In this document: positions 5,622 to 15,092 of the stretch, piece after piece
Layout of the letters: each line of letters starts with the position of its first letter
Position numbering within the stretch: position 1 is the first letter of the stretch
From: a virus
Reading direction: 5' to 3' (one strand)
IMG/VR virus record: IMGVR_UViG_3300020185_000072
Coordinates: 1 to 48,369 of that record
DNA length: 48,369 nucleotides
Position numbers and translations under genes: made by a program
Notes under the pieces: model-generated
Seen by the model: only the letters and a program-made list of their open reading frames with translations
What the model was told of the DNA's origin: nothing
Databases searched by the model: none

Positions 5622-7653
5622 GCTTACAAATACTCAAGAGTTTCGCCGCGCTGCACTAGATTTTCAAAAGCATGGCTACTACATTGACGCCCCTTCGGGA
5701 ACTCAAGACTTTTATGAGTTTTGGTCTGAGGAGTTGCGCCGATGCAGGGAGGGCTATACAGTAGGAGATACTACTATTACCGGTAATCATTACTTCTATC
5801 TAAACTATGTGCAGATGAAGGTAATGGATGAGCTTGGTAAGAAGAAGGGTGCAGTTAAAAAGGTAGACTTCCCAAGCTTTTGGGATGGGGACTATGAGTA
5901 TTTTTGGCTTATGGAGATTGCTCGTAACGGCATGGACAAAAAGGCTATGCTTGACTTACAGCTATCTACCACTGTACAAGATGATTGGCTAGACGGTGGG
6001 CACCATATGATTGTAGCTAAGGCTCGGCGTAAGGGCTTTTCCTATAAGAACGCAGCTATTACTTGTAATCAGTTTAATACCATCAAGGATAGCTACACGC
6101 TACTGTGTGCACACGATAAGAAATATCTATATCCTAAGGGTATCATGACTATGGCAGCTGCCAACATGGACTTCTTAAACGAGCACACAGGTTGGTCTAA
6201 GCGTCGCTCTGTGATTGACAAGCAAAACCACAAGAAGGCCAGTTACCTCGAGTACATTAATAACCAGCCCGTAGAGAAAGGGTATAAGTCTGAGGTTGAG
6301 GCTATTACATTTAAGGATAACCCTGACGCTGCTCGTGGTAAGGACGCATCTCTTGTAATCTTTGAGGAGGCAGGAGCTTTCCACAACCTTAAGGATACCT
6401 TCATGGCGACCCGTCCTACAGTAGAGGATGGTGGCATCACTACCGGACAGATGGTTATTTTTGGTACGGGTGGTGACATGTCCGGCGGAACGATTGACTT
6501 TGAGTCTATGTTCTATAACCCGGAACCATATAACCTACTGCCTGTAGATAACATATGGGACGACGGCGGTAGCGGTACTCATTGCGGATGGTTCTTCCCT
6601 AGCTACCGTAACAAGGTAGGCTTTATGGACAAAGACGGGAACAGCCTAACAAAGGAAGCAAAGTTTCAAGAAGAGACTAAGCGGGAAAGCACTAAGCGCA
6701 ACAGTAAGGACGCAAAGGTCTACGACAAGCTTATAACTGAGTATCCTTGGCGCCCCCGTGAAGCCTTCTTACAGACAAGTTCAAACGTCTTTCCTACAGC
6801 AGAGCTTATTAATCACAGGAACACTCTTGTTCGTTCAGCTAAGACTGCGAATGTAGGAACCGCAGGACTACTTACTACAGGTAAAGACGGCCTCAAGTTT
6901 CGTCCCTCAGATACAGTACGCCCAGTAGATAAGTTTCCACATCAAAAGGGAGATGATATCACGGGCTGTGTAGTAGTGTATCAGGCTCCGTATCGAGATG
7001 ATGACGGGCAAGTACCAAACAATCTATACTTTATAGCACATGACCCATATGCGCACGACACGTCGCAGGGCAACTCCTTAGGTTCTGCGTATGTATTTAA
7101 GCGCGCTAACCCGTGGAGCAAGCCAGATGATATGATTGTAGCTAGCTATGTGGGACGTCCAGACACGCAGGACGAGTACAATGAAACGCTGTTCAAGCTG
7201 TCCCAGTATTACAACGCTAAGATAGGTTTCGAGAATGACCGAGGTGAGGTAATTCCATACGCTAAACGGACTAAGAATCTGCATATGCTCATGGAGGAGG
7301 TGGAGTTGTTTGACCGCTCTAATGGCTTCCGTGCAAAGAAGCTTGGACGTAACTATGGTTTATCTATGGGTAGCAAACAACGTAAGGCTCAGGCAGTTCT
7401 ATATCTACGAGATTGGCTCCGTACTAAAAGAAGTATGGACGAGAATGGTGAAAGTAAACTTAATTTGCACTATATTTACGACATAGGCCTAATTGACGAA
7501 CTTATCAAGTGGAACGATAGGGGCAACTTTGACCGTGCATCTTCCCTTCTTGTTGGTATGTTCTATATGATGGACCTCCTTACGAAACCCGTGGTAAAGG
7601 AAGGCGTGGAAGAATCCCACGATTCTTTCTTTAACAGGGATTTCTTTGCATAA
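5614..7653 (+). CDS. terL: Terminase large subunit
   Basis: 679 residues. It is the DNA-packaging motor: an N-terminal ATPase and a C-terminal RNase-H-like nuclease. The Walker A equivalent is the divergent KARRKGFSY (136-144) rather than GKT, a form known in crAss-like terminases. Walker B with catalytic glutamate is LVIFEEAG (247-254). The coupling segment is VIFGTGGD (281-288). Nuclease acidic residues appear as FIAHDPY (Asp477), FENDRGE (Glu540, Asp542) and NFDRASS (Asp640). It starts inside the amidase gene (eight-base overlap) and is followed after three bases by the portal gene. Identification as terminase is firm. Confidence 0.95.
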   Translation: MGKLTNTQEFRRAALDFQKHGYYIDAPSGTQDFYEFWSEELRRCREGYTVGDTTITGNHYFYLNYVQMKVMDELGKKKGAVKKVDFPSFWDGDYEYFWLMEIARNGMDKKAMLDLQLSTTVQDDWLDGGHHMIVAKARRKGFSYKNAAITCNQFNTIKDSYTLLCAHDKKYLYPKGIMTMAAANMDFLNEHTGWSKRRSVIDKQNHKKASYLEYINNQPVEKGYKSEVEAITFKDNPDAARGKDASLVIFEEAGAFHNLKDTFMATRPTVEDGGITTGQMVIFGTGGDMSGGTIDFESMFYNPEPYNLLPVDNIWDDGGSGTHCGWFFPSYRNKVGFMDKDGNSLTKEAKFQEETKRESTKRNSKDAKVYDKLITEYPWRPREAFLQTSSNVFPTAELINHRNTLVRSAKTANVGTAGLLTTGKDGLKFRPSDTVRPVDKFPHQKGDDITGCVVVYQAPYRDDDGQVPNNLYFIAHDPYAHDTSQGNSLGSAYVFKRANPWSKPDDMIVASYVGRPDTQDEYNETLFKLSQYYNAKIGFENDRGEVIPYAKRTKNLHMLMEEVELFDRSNGFRAKKLGRNYGLSMGSKQRKAQAVLYLRDWLRTKRSMDENGESKLNLHYIYDIGLIDELIKWNDRGNFDRASSLLVGMFYMMDLLTKPVVKEGVEESHDSFFNRDFFA

Positions 7654-7656
7654 GAT

Positions 7657-9816
7657 ATGAGCGACAATCGTCAAAAGAACTTTATTCCTCGCCAGAAACT
7701 CAAGCGGTCTAAGAAGACCAAGCAGTGGGGCAAGGATTGCGTCGAAGGCTTTATCAATCAATCTTCATTTTTGCAGAACTCAAAGTCGGACCTGCTCCGA
7801 TACTACGAAGCATACAATGGGGTGTTGGCTGAGAAAGACTACAACTACGTAACTAATCCGTACAACTCTCAAGCTGGTAAGAAGCGTAACTTCCCTGCCA
7901 AGCTTCGAAACTACAATATCATTAAGCCGGTGGTAGACTTGCTGTTGGGTGAGAAAACTCAGCGCCCTTCTAACTACTCGGTAACTGTAACCAACGGAGA
8001 CGCTGTCTCCCGTATGGAGGAGAAGAAGCAGAAGGCAATTGCTGAATCTCTGCAGCAGATGTTTATCAACGAGTTGAATGCAATGGGAGTAGACACAGGG
8101 CAACCGTCAGCAGAGACGGAGGAGCCTGAGTCTATTACTAAGTACATTGAAACTAGCTACCAAGACTCGCGAGCTATTGTAGGACAACAGGTTCTTAACT
8201 ACCTACGAGACTACCTTGACTTACCTGATAAGTTGCAAGCTGCATTCTTTGACTGGTTGGTGTCTGGATATGTGTATAGCTACAAAGGGGTATGCATGGA
8301 TGAGGTGGAGTATGACATTGTCTCGCCCCTTGACATTGACTACAGTAAGTCCCCCGGTGTTGAGTTTGTAGAAGACGGGGATTGGGTAGTACGCAGAGAG
8401 CTAATGAGCAGCAACGCAGTACTTGACCAGTTCTATGATTTGCTCACCGATAAGGAAGTTGACCAAGTTGAGAGCCCACATCGCAATCGCAGTGGCAGCT
8501 TTTCTATTCCTTTCCTTCAGCGCATCGAAGAGAACTTTGGTGACGACGAGCGCTTTGTTGAAGTCATGCACGTTTGCTGGAAGTCTTTTAAAAAGGTGGG
8601 AGTTCTTACGTACACTGATGAGTTCGGGGTTAGCCAAGAGCTTATGGTGGACGACTCTTACCGTATGGACAAAGATACGGATGAAAGTATTGAGTGGTTC
8701 TGGGTTAATGAAGTATGGGAAGGCTACCGGATTGACGGTGATATCTACATAGGCATTGAGCCAATCGAGGCACAGCGTAACGCGTTGAGTAATATTTCTG
8801 TATGTAAGCTGCCTTACAATGGGCGTGCATACAGTAATCGCCACGCGGAAAACATCAGTATTGTAAGCATGGGCTTGCCTTATCAAATTCTTTACAACGT
8901 GTTCCACTACCGTATGGAGCTTACGATTGCCAAGAACAAGGACAAGATTGCGCTTATCGAAATGAACACCATCCCCAAGCGTCATGGCTGGGACGAGGAG
9001 AAGTTCATGTACTACGCAGATGCTATGGGCTTTGCGTTTATTGATTCTACTGCGGAAGGTAAGAACAACGAGCGTGTGTCATTTAACCAGTACCAAGTAT
9101 TGGACATGTCACTCGGTCAGTACATTGCTGCACAGATGCAGTTGCTTCAAGCTATCAAGCAGGAGTGGGAAGAGCTGCTCGGCATTAGCCGTCAGCGTAA
9201 AGGTCAGATTACTGCAGCTGATGGCGCAGGCACGACGCAGTCTGCTATTGCGCAGTCTACTGCAATGACTGAAGAAATCTTTCGCAAGTTTGAAAAGTTC
9301 GAGCAGAAAGAGATGCAAGGTTTGCTTGACGTGTCTAAGCATGCTTTCCGAAACGGCAAGAAGATTCAGTACATTGCCGACGACTACCGTAACGCTTGGC
9401 TTGATATTGAAGGAGCAGAATATGGGGAGTCTGAGTTTGGTATCTTTGCTAAAAACGCCAGCAAAGAGAATCAAAAGATTCAGCAGATGCGTCAAATGGT
9501 AATGTCGTTTGCACAAAACGGTACAGGCCCCGGCACAATTGCAGACATTCTGGATGCCGACAACTTCTCTCGTATTAAGCAGCTTGCTAATGAAGCGGAG
9601 AGGAAGCAAGAGGAACTACAGCAGATGAGCCAACAGGCCCAACAACAGATGGAACAGCAGAAAGCTCAGGCTAAGATGCAAGAAATCCAGATGGAGCAAG
9701 GTTTTGAGGCTGAGCAAAAGCAGCTTGACCGTGAGACAAAAGTCCAAGTAGCTACTATCAACGCAGTATCTAAGGACACGGACCATGATAATGATGGTAA
9801 GACTGATGAGAAATAA
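7657..9816 (+). CDS. Portal protein
   Basis: 719 residues, the size of crAss-like portals. It is the dodecameric DNA channel at the capsid vertex, docking with the terminase. Recognisable parts are the early segment KPVVDLLLGEKTQRPSNY (about 89-106), a long helical stem, and the late helix around LLGISRQRKGQITAADGAGTTQ. A Q/E-rich coiled coil (about 645-700) follows. The extreme C-terminus, DTDHDNDGKTDE, looks like a calcium-binding DxDxDG loop, which is unusual. It follows the terminase directly. A perfect inverted repeat separates it from the scaffold gene. Confidence 0.9.
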   Translation: MSDNRQKNFIPRQKLKRSKKTKQWGKDCVEGFINQSSFLQNSKSDLLRYYEAYNGVLAEKDYNYVTNPYNSQAGKKRNFPAKLRNYNIIKPVVDLLLGEKTQRPSNYSVTVTNGDAVSRMEEKKQKAIAESLQQMFINELNAMGVDTGQPSAETEEPESITKYIETSYQDSRAIVGQQVLNYLRDYLDLPDKLQAAFFDWLVSGYVYSYKGVCMDEVEYDIVSPLDIDYSKSPGVEFVEDGDWVVRRELMSSNAVLDQFYDLLTDKEVDQVESPHRNRSGSFSIPFLQRIEENFGDDERFVEVMHVCWKSFKKVGVLTYTDEFGVSQELMVDDSYRMDKDTDESIEWFWVNEVWEGYRIDGDIYIGIEPIEAQRNALSNISVCKLPYNGRAYSNRHAENISIVSMGLPYQILYNVFHYRMELTIAKNKDKIALIEMNTIPKRHGWDEEKFMYYADAMGFAFIDSTAEGKNNERVSFNQYQVLDMSLGQYIAAQMQLLQAIKQEWEELLGISRQRKGQITAADGAGTTQSAIAQSTAMTEEIFRKFEKFEQKEMQGLLDVSKHAFRNGKKIQYIADDYRNAWLDIEGAEYGESEFGIFAKNASKENQKIQQMRQMVMSFAQNGTGPGTIADILDADNFSRIKQLANEAERKQEELQQMSQQAQQQMEQQKAQAKMQEIQMEQGFEAEQKQLDRETKVQVATINAVSKDTDHDNDGKTDEK

Positions 9817-9835
9817 GTCACATAGATAATAAATC

Positions 9836-9865
9836 ATACGATTCTTTTGTATCTTCGAATCGTAT
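9836..9865. promoter_or_regulatory. Perfect 9-bp inverted repeat with embedded -7-like box before the scaffold gene
   Basis: ATACGATTC (9836-9844) and GAATCGTAT (9857-9865) are perfect complements around 12 bases that contain TATCTTCG (9850-9857), a -7-like box. There is no T-tract, so it is not a terminator. There is no TTTG at 20 bases (ATAA instead). This suggests an operator or activated promoter for scaffold and capsid. Confidence 0.5.
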
Positions 9866-9884
9866 AACTTAAATTTGAAACAGA

Positions 9885-11003
9885 ATGTCAGAAAACAAAG
9901 GTCTGGGCATCGACAAACTTGGTTCTGTCGATTGGCTGAATGATAACAGCGCTCCTACACCCCAAGAGGAGGAGACCCAAACAGAGCAGGTAGCTGAGCC
10001 CACCGAGGCAGCTACCGAAACGACGGAAGGAGAGGCAGCAGAGCCGACCACCGAAGTCCAAACAGAAGAAACCCCCGGGGTTCAAGACGAAGTTGAAGAG
10101 ACCGTCGATGAACCTGTGGCAGATGAACAAGTTGCAGAAGCAGCCGAACCTAGCGCTGAAGACGCAGGTATGTTCGCCACGCTCGGCGCTAAGCTGGGTT
10201 ACGAAGTGGAGGGTGACTTCTCTGAGGACTACGACGGTCTCGCTGAGTACACTACCGCTGTAGGACAACAGATTGCAAACGAGCAACTGGAGAAGATTTT
10301 CGCAACAATGCCTGATGTGAGAGAGTACTTTGAGTATCGCGCCAACAACGGCGACCCACTTAAGTACTTTGAAGCACAGCAAGCTCAAATGGATTACAAC
10401 TCCATTCAAGTTGATGACAACCTTGCTGTACAAAAGCGGGTTGTTATTGACGGCATGCGACAGCAGGGTTTTGGGGACGAAGACATTTCACGCATGGTAG
10501 AGTCTTACGAAGACGCCGGTATCCTAAAGGACAACGCTAGCATTTATCTGCAGCAGTTGCAACGGACACAGGGGCAGCGTAAGGAACAACTCCTTGCCCA
10601 ACAACAGCAAGAGGCAGCGCAGCAAAGAGCTGAGGCTGAAACTTACTGGAATGGGGTACAAGAAACTATCAATGCTGGTAACTTGAAAGGTATGTCAATC
10701 CCGCAACGTCAACGTGGCAGGTTCTATGAGTGGATGACCACTCCTGTGAATGAGCAAGGCGTAACGCAGCGGGATATTGACCGTCAAAATATTGACCAAG
10801 AGACTGCCCTTGCAGTAGAGTATTTACTCTATCAAGGGTTTGACCTGAAGAAGTTGGCGTCGAACGCGGCGGCTACTCAGAAGGTTTCTTCTCTGAAGTC
10901 TAAACTTACTGCTGCTCCGAGTGCGGGTAGTCGTATGAAGTCCCGCACTAAATCGGGCACGACCAAGGCGAACACGATTCCTTCGTTGAAGGATTTACTG
11001 TAA
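9885..11003 (+). CDS. Capsid scaffolding protein
   Basis: 372 residues between portal and capsid protein, the usual scaffold position. The N-terminal 100 residues are extremely acidic and rich in Glu, Thr and Pro (PTPQEEETQTEQVAEPTEAATE). A helical middle follows, with a glutamine-rich coiled coil (about 215-260). The C-terminus is short and basic (SRMKSRTKSGTTK), the region by which scaffolds usually bind the capsid shell. Scaffolds guide prohead assembly and then leave. Its mRNA may start at the inverted-repeat promoter region 9836-9865. Confidence 0.75.
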   Translation: MSENKGLGIDKLGSVDWLNDNSAPTPQEEETQTEQVAEPTEAATETTEGEAAEPTTEVQTEETPGVQDEVEETVDEPVADEQVAEAAEPSAEDAGMFATLGAKLGYEVEGDFSEDYDGLAEYTTAVGQQIANEQLEKIFATMPDVREYFEYRANNGDPLKYFEAQQAQMDYNSIQVDDNLAVQKRVVIDGMRQQGFGDEDISRMVESYEDAGILKDNASIYLQQLQRTQGQRKEQLLAQQQQEAAQQRAEAETYWNGVQETINAGNLKGMSIPQRQRGRFYEWMTTPVNEQGVTQRDIDRQNIDQETALAVEYLLYQGFDLKKLASNAAATQKVSSLKSKLTAAPSAGSRMKSRTKSGTTKANTIPSLKDLL

Positions 11004-11035
11004 GCTAATTTCTAATTATTCAACCATCCAAAATT

Positions 11036-12463
11036 ATGGCTGATAACCTCAAGAAGTTGCGTTTGTATGAGGATACCTTCAATGGCGAAGGTATGACCGA
11101 CGAAAACTCGTTGGCCAATGCTCTGCTCACGCAACCTGATGTTTTGTCCCCAGTGATTACTCACCTGAGCGGACGTGAAGACAAGCGTTTCCCACTCTCT
11201 TTTTTGACTGAAGGATTGGGCAACGTCAAGTACATCAACGATATCGAGTATGATTATCCAGTGATGGGCCGCATCAACAAGTCTGTTGCTGCTGTCGCCA
11301 ACACTGCCATCTCTGTCGTTGGAGGTACTGTTACCTTTGCCGAGCGCTGGTTCAACAAGAACTACGTTATCGAATTCGGTGACACTAACAACACGCAGCT
11401 GCGTATCACGGGTGACCCCACCCCCGGTGCCGGCGGTTTTGTGTACCCTGTTCAGTTGGTTACTTCTGACAGCACCGCTACCGTAAGCTCTTCGGACCTT
11501 GCCGGTATCCTCGCTGTTCAGTTGTTTGCTGCTAACGCGTTCTCTGGTTCACGTGGAACTGAGAGCAACTGGGTCGCTCCATCTAAAATGCGCAACCAGA
11601 TTTCTCTGTTGCGTAAGTCTTACCGCTACGAGGGCAACATGCCTGACCGCGTTGTGAACTTCGAGTTCAACGTCGGCGGACGGACTACCAACCTCTGGTA
11701 CGACTTTGAAGAGTACCAGCACATGTTGCGTTGGAAGGAGGAGTGCGAGCTCGCTATGTGGTACAGCAAGTACAACCGCGATGCTAACGGTACTATCCAC
11801 CAAACTGACGAGAACGGTAAGCCTGTGCCCTTGGGTTCTGGTGTTCTCGAGCAGATTCCTAACGTGGATACCTACTCACAGCTCACTGCTGCTAAGTTGA
11901 AGTCTGTTGTTCGTGACGCTCTCTATGGAGCCTCTGACGCTGCACAGATGAACATCGTCCTTTTCACCGGCCTCGGTGGTATGGAGGAGTTCGACAACGC
12001 TATGAAGGAAGAAGTGTCTACTGGTGCTTACATCAAGAACACTGACCCTGCTAGCTTTATCAGCGGAAGCGGTCGTAACCTGAGCCTCGGTGGATTCTTC
12101 ACCCAGTACCAGCACATCGACGGACACACCATCACGGTGCGCCACTTGCCTTTGTTTGACCACGGTGCTCGTGCCTTGGCTTCAGAGCGTCACCCTGTGA
12201 CTGGCCTCCCAATGGAGTCTTACCGCATGGTGTTCCTCGACATGTCTGTCTACGACGGAGAGAACAACGTTGCAATGGTGACACGTAAGGGCCGTGAGCT
12301 CATGCGTTGGGCTGTTGCCGGTGCTTCTGTACCTCCGGGATTCGGTGGTAACGCTTTGCGCGCTACTGACGTTGACGGAGCAGCTGTCCACTTCCTGAAG
12401 GAAAGCGGTATCAGCATTCGTCGGGCTACTAATTGCTTGCACCTCGAGTGCGTTGCTAGCTAA
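11036..12463 (+). CDS. Major capsid protein (HK97 fold, crAss-like)
   Basis: 475 residues. Order and features fit crAss-like major capsid proteins: an N-terminal segment without obvious cleavage signal, a central block RKSYRYEGNMPDRVVNFEF and WYSKYNRDANGT, then GVLEQIPNVDTYSQLT, and a late beta domain with YRMVFLDMSVYDGENNV. Codon choice is noticeably restricted (GCT, CGT, AAC, GGT), as expected for the most abundant virion protein. A single cysteine pair lies at the C-terminus (CLHLEC). The gene is followed by the terminator-promoter module at 12489-12530. The HK97 fold is family knowledge, not something visible in the sequence. Confidence 0.85.
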   Translation: MADNLKKLRLYEDTFNGEGMTDENSLANALLTQPDVLSPVITHLSGREDKRFPLSFLTEGLGNVKYINDIEYDYPVMGRINKSVAAVANTAISVVGGTVTFAERWFNKNYVIEFGDTNNTQLRITGDPTPGAGGFVYPVQLVTSDSTATVSSSDLAGILAVQLFAANAFSGSRGTESNWVAPSKMRNQISLLRKSYRYEGNMPDRVVNFEFNVGGRTTNLWYDFEEYQHMLRWKEECELAMWYSKYNRDANGTIHQTDENGKPVPLGSGVLEQIPNVDTYSQLTAAKLKSVVRDALYGASDAAQMNIVLFTGLGGMEEFDNAMKEEVSTGAYIKNTDPASFISGSGRNLSLGGFFTQYQHIDGHTITVRHLPLFDHGARALASERHPVTGLPMESYRMVFLDMSVYDGENNVAMVTRKGRELMRWAVAGASVPPGFGGNALRATDVDGAAVHFLKESGISIRRATNCLHLECVAS

Positions 12464-12484
12464 TAGCTAACACTAGTTTCATAG

Positions 12485-12516
12485 AAAAGGAGCTGCCGTT
12501 TGGTGGCTCCTTTTTT
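12485..12516 (+). terminator. Intrinsic terminator after the capsid gene, nested with a promoter
   Basis: AAAAGGAGCTGCC pairs with GGTGGCTCCTTTT around loop GTTT; the T-tract is 12511-12516. Confidence 0.85.
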
Positions 12517-12530
12517 ATTTACTATCTTTT
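12499..12530 (+). promoter_or_regulatory. Promoter with -33 box in the terminator loop, for head fibre
   Basis: TTTG at 12499-12502 occupies the hairpin loop and first stem base. Exactly 20 bases later comes TATCTTTT (12523-12530). The ATG is at 12550, with an A/T-rich leader. Confidence 0.65.
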
Positions 12531-12549
12531 CAGAAAATAAATAATAATT

Positions 12550-15015
12550 ATGAGTAGGTCACAAAAGCTTAAGAATAGCGCTACGCACGCGGGCAAGAAA
12601 TATCACTTTTCAACTCCGAGCGAGCGAGATGCATTTCTTCAAACGGCTAACGCAGCTTCTACTATTGAAGAACTTAGCGACGTAACAATCACATCTCCCG
12701 CAGAAAACGAAGTACTCTCGTACAACGGGTCTGAGTGGGTAAATGCGCCCGGAGGCGGTTCAAGTAACTCAGTTACGATTCAGGCCGAGGCACTGACCTC
12801 TATCCCCAACGGCTCATTGTGTTACTTTTCAGACTATGACGGCGTAGACAATATGATGCGCGTTGATGACGCATATTGGTATCAATCCGCCCCAGACTTT
12901 AGGCCAAATTCTGTAGTTGGAGTAAACAATGGCCCAGCGGTATCGGCTGGACAAGTTTTTGAGGTCACCATGCAAGGAGAGGTAACCATCAGCGCTGCGT
13001 ATGGTTTAGATGGTGGAAACACTACCATCTATAAAGGCGACGCCCTTTACGCCAGCCAAAGATTTGGTTTATTTGTTACATCAGATAGCTCGTCAGGCAC
13101 TCACATTGGATGGGCTATTGAAGACCTTGACAACACGTATAAGGTAAAAGCACAGTTTAGGTCACCTCGGTTGTACATGAGTGAAATGTCAGATGGCACA
13201 ATGGACTACATGTCAGTATATGAAGGGGCGTTGGCGCCTCCAGCTGTTAACAGAGGTGACTTGCTAATCTCAGACGGCTATGACGCTACCACGGATAGAA
13301 ATAACTATCGCTCGTACGTTCAGGGTGTGGACTCTTTTAGTGAAGTTGTTGCAATATGCGCTGACCGGCAACTAAGAGGTAGTTATTCTATTAGAGCTGT
13401 CCATGCTGGCATCACAAATGTACCAATTGAGGATGGGTTTGCACACTTTAACTACGGCAAGCCGACGCCTATTTACACTAAAGTTGGAACTACTGGGTTA
13501 ACTGCCGACCCCGCAAGCGGTGAGTTTGTAGGATTCGTACTCGGAGATTCATTACGCAGTGACGGCGCTTCTCGTATTAGCTTTGTTCCACCGGGTTCGT
13601 CCGTAGACGATACTTATATTTATCAAAGTCAGACAGCTTTTCTTGAAGTTGACATTACAGCTATAATTAATGCACCAAACCCGGGCAGCACCAACTTTCA
13701 GTATTTTGGTATTGGAGAAAACTACAAGCTAGGTTCCGATAGTTACGGGAATAATGATACTGGAAAGACATTTCTTGTTGATTCGGTAGATACCTCGCGC
13801 GGCAAGAACGAACTCGCCGGAGCCCACACGTTGGCTACAGTAGAAGATTTTGCAGCGGCTATTAAAGAGTTTATAGAGGCGCCGCTTAGCCCAGCTGACA
13901 CGGTACAAACAAGCTCGCAAGGTCTTAGCTATTATAAAGTTAACGCCTATGACGCTTTCAATATTGTTAGAACCGGTAACAGACTAAGGTTTAATGCACC
14001 AACTGCAGGATACGGCGGCAATAAATACGCTGTTAGCTTTTTTGGGACTTGGTCCTCAGTGTTAGATGGTTATAAGTTTAAAGGAGGTTACTCAACTGGA
14101 CCTGCCGGAAAAGCTAGTAACTCTTATACACGAGTTATTGCCGACGAAGACTTAGGCGCTGGGCACATTGTCTACCAAACAGGGTGGGATTCTGCAACTG
14201 GACTTCCTACTGTAACTGACAACGTAACTACTATTAAAGATGGTGTATGGAAAACCCCTCTTGGTATTGTAGACTCTACTACGCTAACAGCCTCTGCTGT
14301 AACAGCTGGTTCTGAGTTTGCGCTTTGCACAAGCGGACTTGTTGCTTCTGCGTTTGTACAAGTTGACCCCGTAACATCTCTACTGCCACCCGCAGGCGCA
14401 ACACTTTGCGCTGATGCAGAAAACGGAGCTTTGCTAACTCGCGATAATGGTTCGGGACTTCCGGTAGCTGTTATGATTTATCCGGGTTCAGGTACTTACG
14501 ATAGCGCTGTGTGGTTTACAGGAGGTGCTAAAGATAGCTTCCTCCGTTCTACTGGTGACGGAGTGCGCATGGGAAATACTTCTCGTATCTCTGCCGTTGG
14601 TAACGGTGCTACTATTCCAGCAGGTGCTGCTTTGAAGCACTCTGGTGCTGCCTCTAATGTAGCTGGAAAATACACACTCTTCGAAACCGGTAACGCGGCC
14701 AACCTTATCGTCGGACTTTCAGCTACTAAAAGCACTGGTGCTGACACAAGTGCTGACGCCTTTTCTCTATGTACTGGAGGTCTTGTAGGCAGTGTGATTA
14801 TTAATGATGCAGCTGGTGCAGTTATTGGAACAGCAGCCGGCGCTATTGAAGGTCAGGTAGTTTACACAGGTGACGGCACTACAAATGCGGCGCACGTGCT
14901 GACAACCGACCCTACCTCTGGAGTTGCTGTTGGTATTGTTCATGAGGCTACTAAGCACGGCACTACAGAGCCTGATACTTGGACTGTTTTGTTCCAACCT
15001 TCACGTTTACATTAA
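12550..15015 (+). CDS. Head-fibre / capsid decoration protein
   Basis: 821 residues, directly after the capsid gene, where crAss-like phages encode head fibres. Residues 1-29 form an anchor shared with the 862 protein (17 of 29 identical). Next comes a fibre linker module, LSDVTITSP-VLSYNG-WVN (about 42-60). Then follow repeated beta-rich domains with the recurring theme NGP/SG-hydrophobic, YxG, VGFVLG and GIVxxxT, as in multi-domain decoration or fibre proteins. The last 150 residues contain at least two related domains (FALCTSGLV and FSLCTGGLV). It probably projects from the capsid and binds surfaces or host glycans; that is inference. It is monocistronic, bounded by terminators on both sides. 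Confidence 0.65.
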   Translation: MSRSQKLKNSATHAGKKYHFSTPSERDAFLQTANAASTIEELSDVTITSPAENEVLSYNGSEWVNAPGGGSSNSVTIQAEALTSIPNGSLCYFSDYDGVDNMMRVDDAYWYQSAPDFRPNSVVGVNNGPAVSAGQVFEVTMQGEVTISAAYGLDGGNTTIYKGDALYASQRFGLFVTSDSSSGTHIGWAIEDLDNTYKVKAQFRSPRLYMSEMSDGTMDYMSVYEGALAPPAVNRGDLLISDGYDATTDRNNYRSYVQGVDSFSEVVAICADRQLRGSYSIRAVHAGITNVPIEDGFAHFNYGKPTPIYTKVGTTGLTADPASGEFVGFVLGDSLRSDGASRISFVPPGSSVDDTYIYQSQTAFLEVDITAIINAPNPGSTNFQYFGIGENYKLGSDSYGNNDTGKTFLVDSVDTSRGKNELAGAHTLATVEDFAAAIKEFIEAPLSPADTVQTSSQGLSYYKVNAYDAFNIVRTGNRLRFNAPTAGYGGNKYAVSFFGTWSSVLDGYKFKGGYSTGPAGKASNSYTRVIADEDLGAGHIVYQTGWDSATGLPTVTDNVTTIKDGVWKTPLGIVDSTTLTASAVTAGSEFALCTSGLVASAFVQVDPVTSLLPPAGATLCADAENGALLTRDNGSGLPVAVMIYPGSGTYDSAVWFTGGAKDSFLRSTGDGVRMGNTSRISAVGNGATIPAGAALKHSGAASNVAGKYTLFETGNAANLIVGLSATKSTGADTSADAFSLCTGGLVGSVIINDAAGAVIGTAAGAIEGQVVYTGDGTTNAAHVLTTDPTSGVAVGIVHEATKHGTTEPDTWTVLFQPSRLH

Positions 15016-15042
15016 ACCATTCGTAGTTTAGGTTTTATAGGA

Positions 15043-15073
15043 AAGGGGAGCTTCACTTGGAGTTCCCCTTTTT
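15043..15073 (+). terminator. Intrinsic terminator after the head fibre, nested with a promoter
   Basis: AAGGGGAGCT (15043-15052) pairs with AGTTCCCCTT (15061-15070) around loop TCACTTGG, followed by TTT. Confidence 0.85.
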
Positions 15074-15087
15074 ATTTTTTATATTTA
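15056..15087 (+). promoter_or_regulatory. Promoter with -33 box in the terminator loop, for the basic-protein operon
   Basis: CTTG at 15056-15059 lies in the hairpin loop. After 20 bases comes TATATTTA at 15080-15087. The ATG follows at 15093, so the message would be leaderless or nearly so. Confidence 0.55.
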
Positions 15088-15092
15088 ATATT

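Noticed and set aside
15057-15092. TTG start for the first basic protein
   Set aside because: It would translate the terminator stem and T-tract; the ATG at 15093 gives the family-like start.
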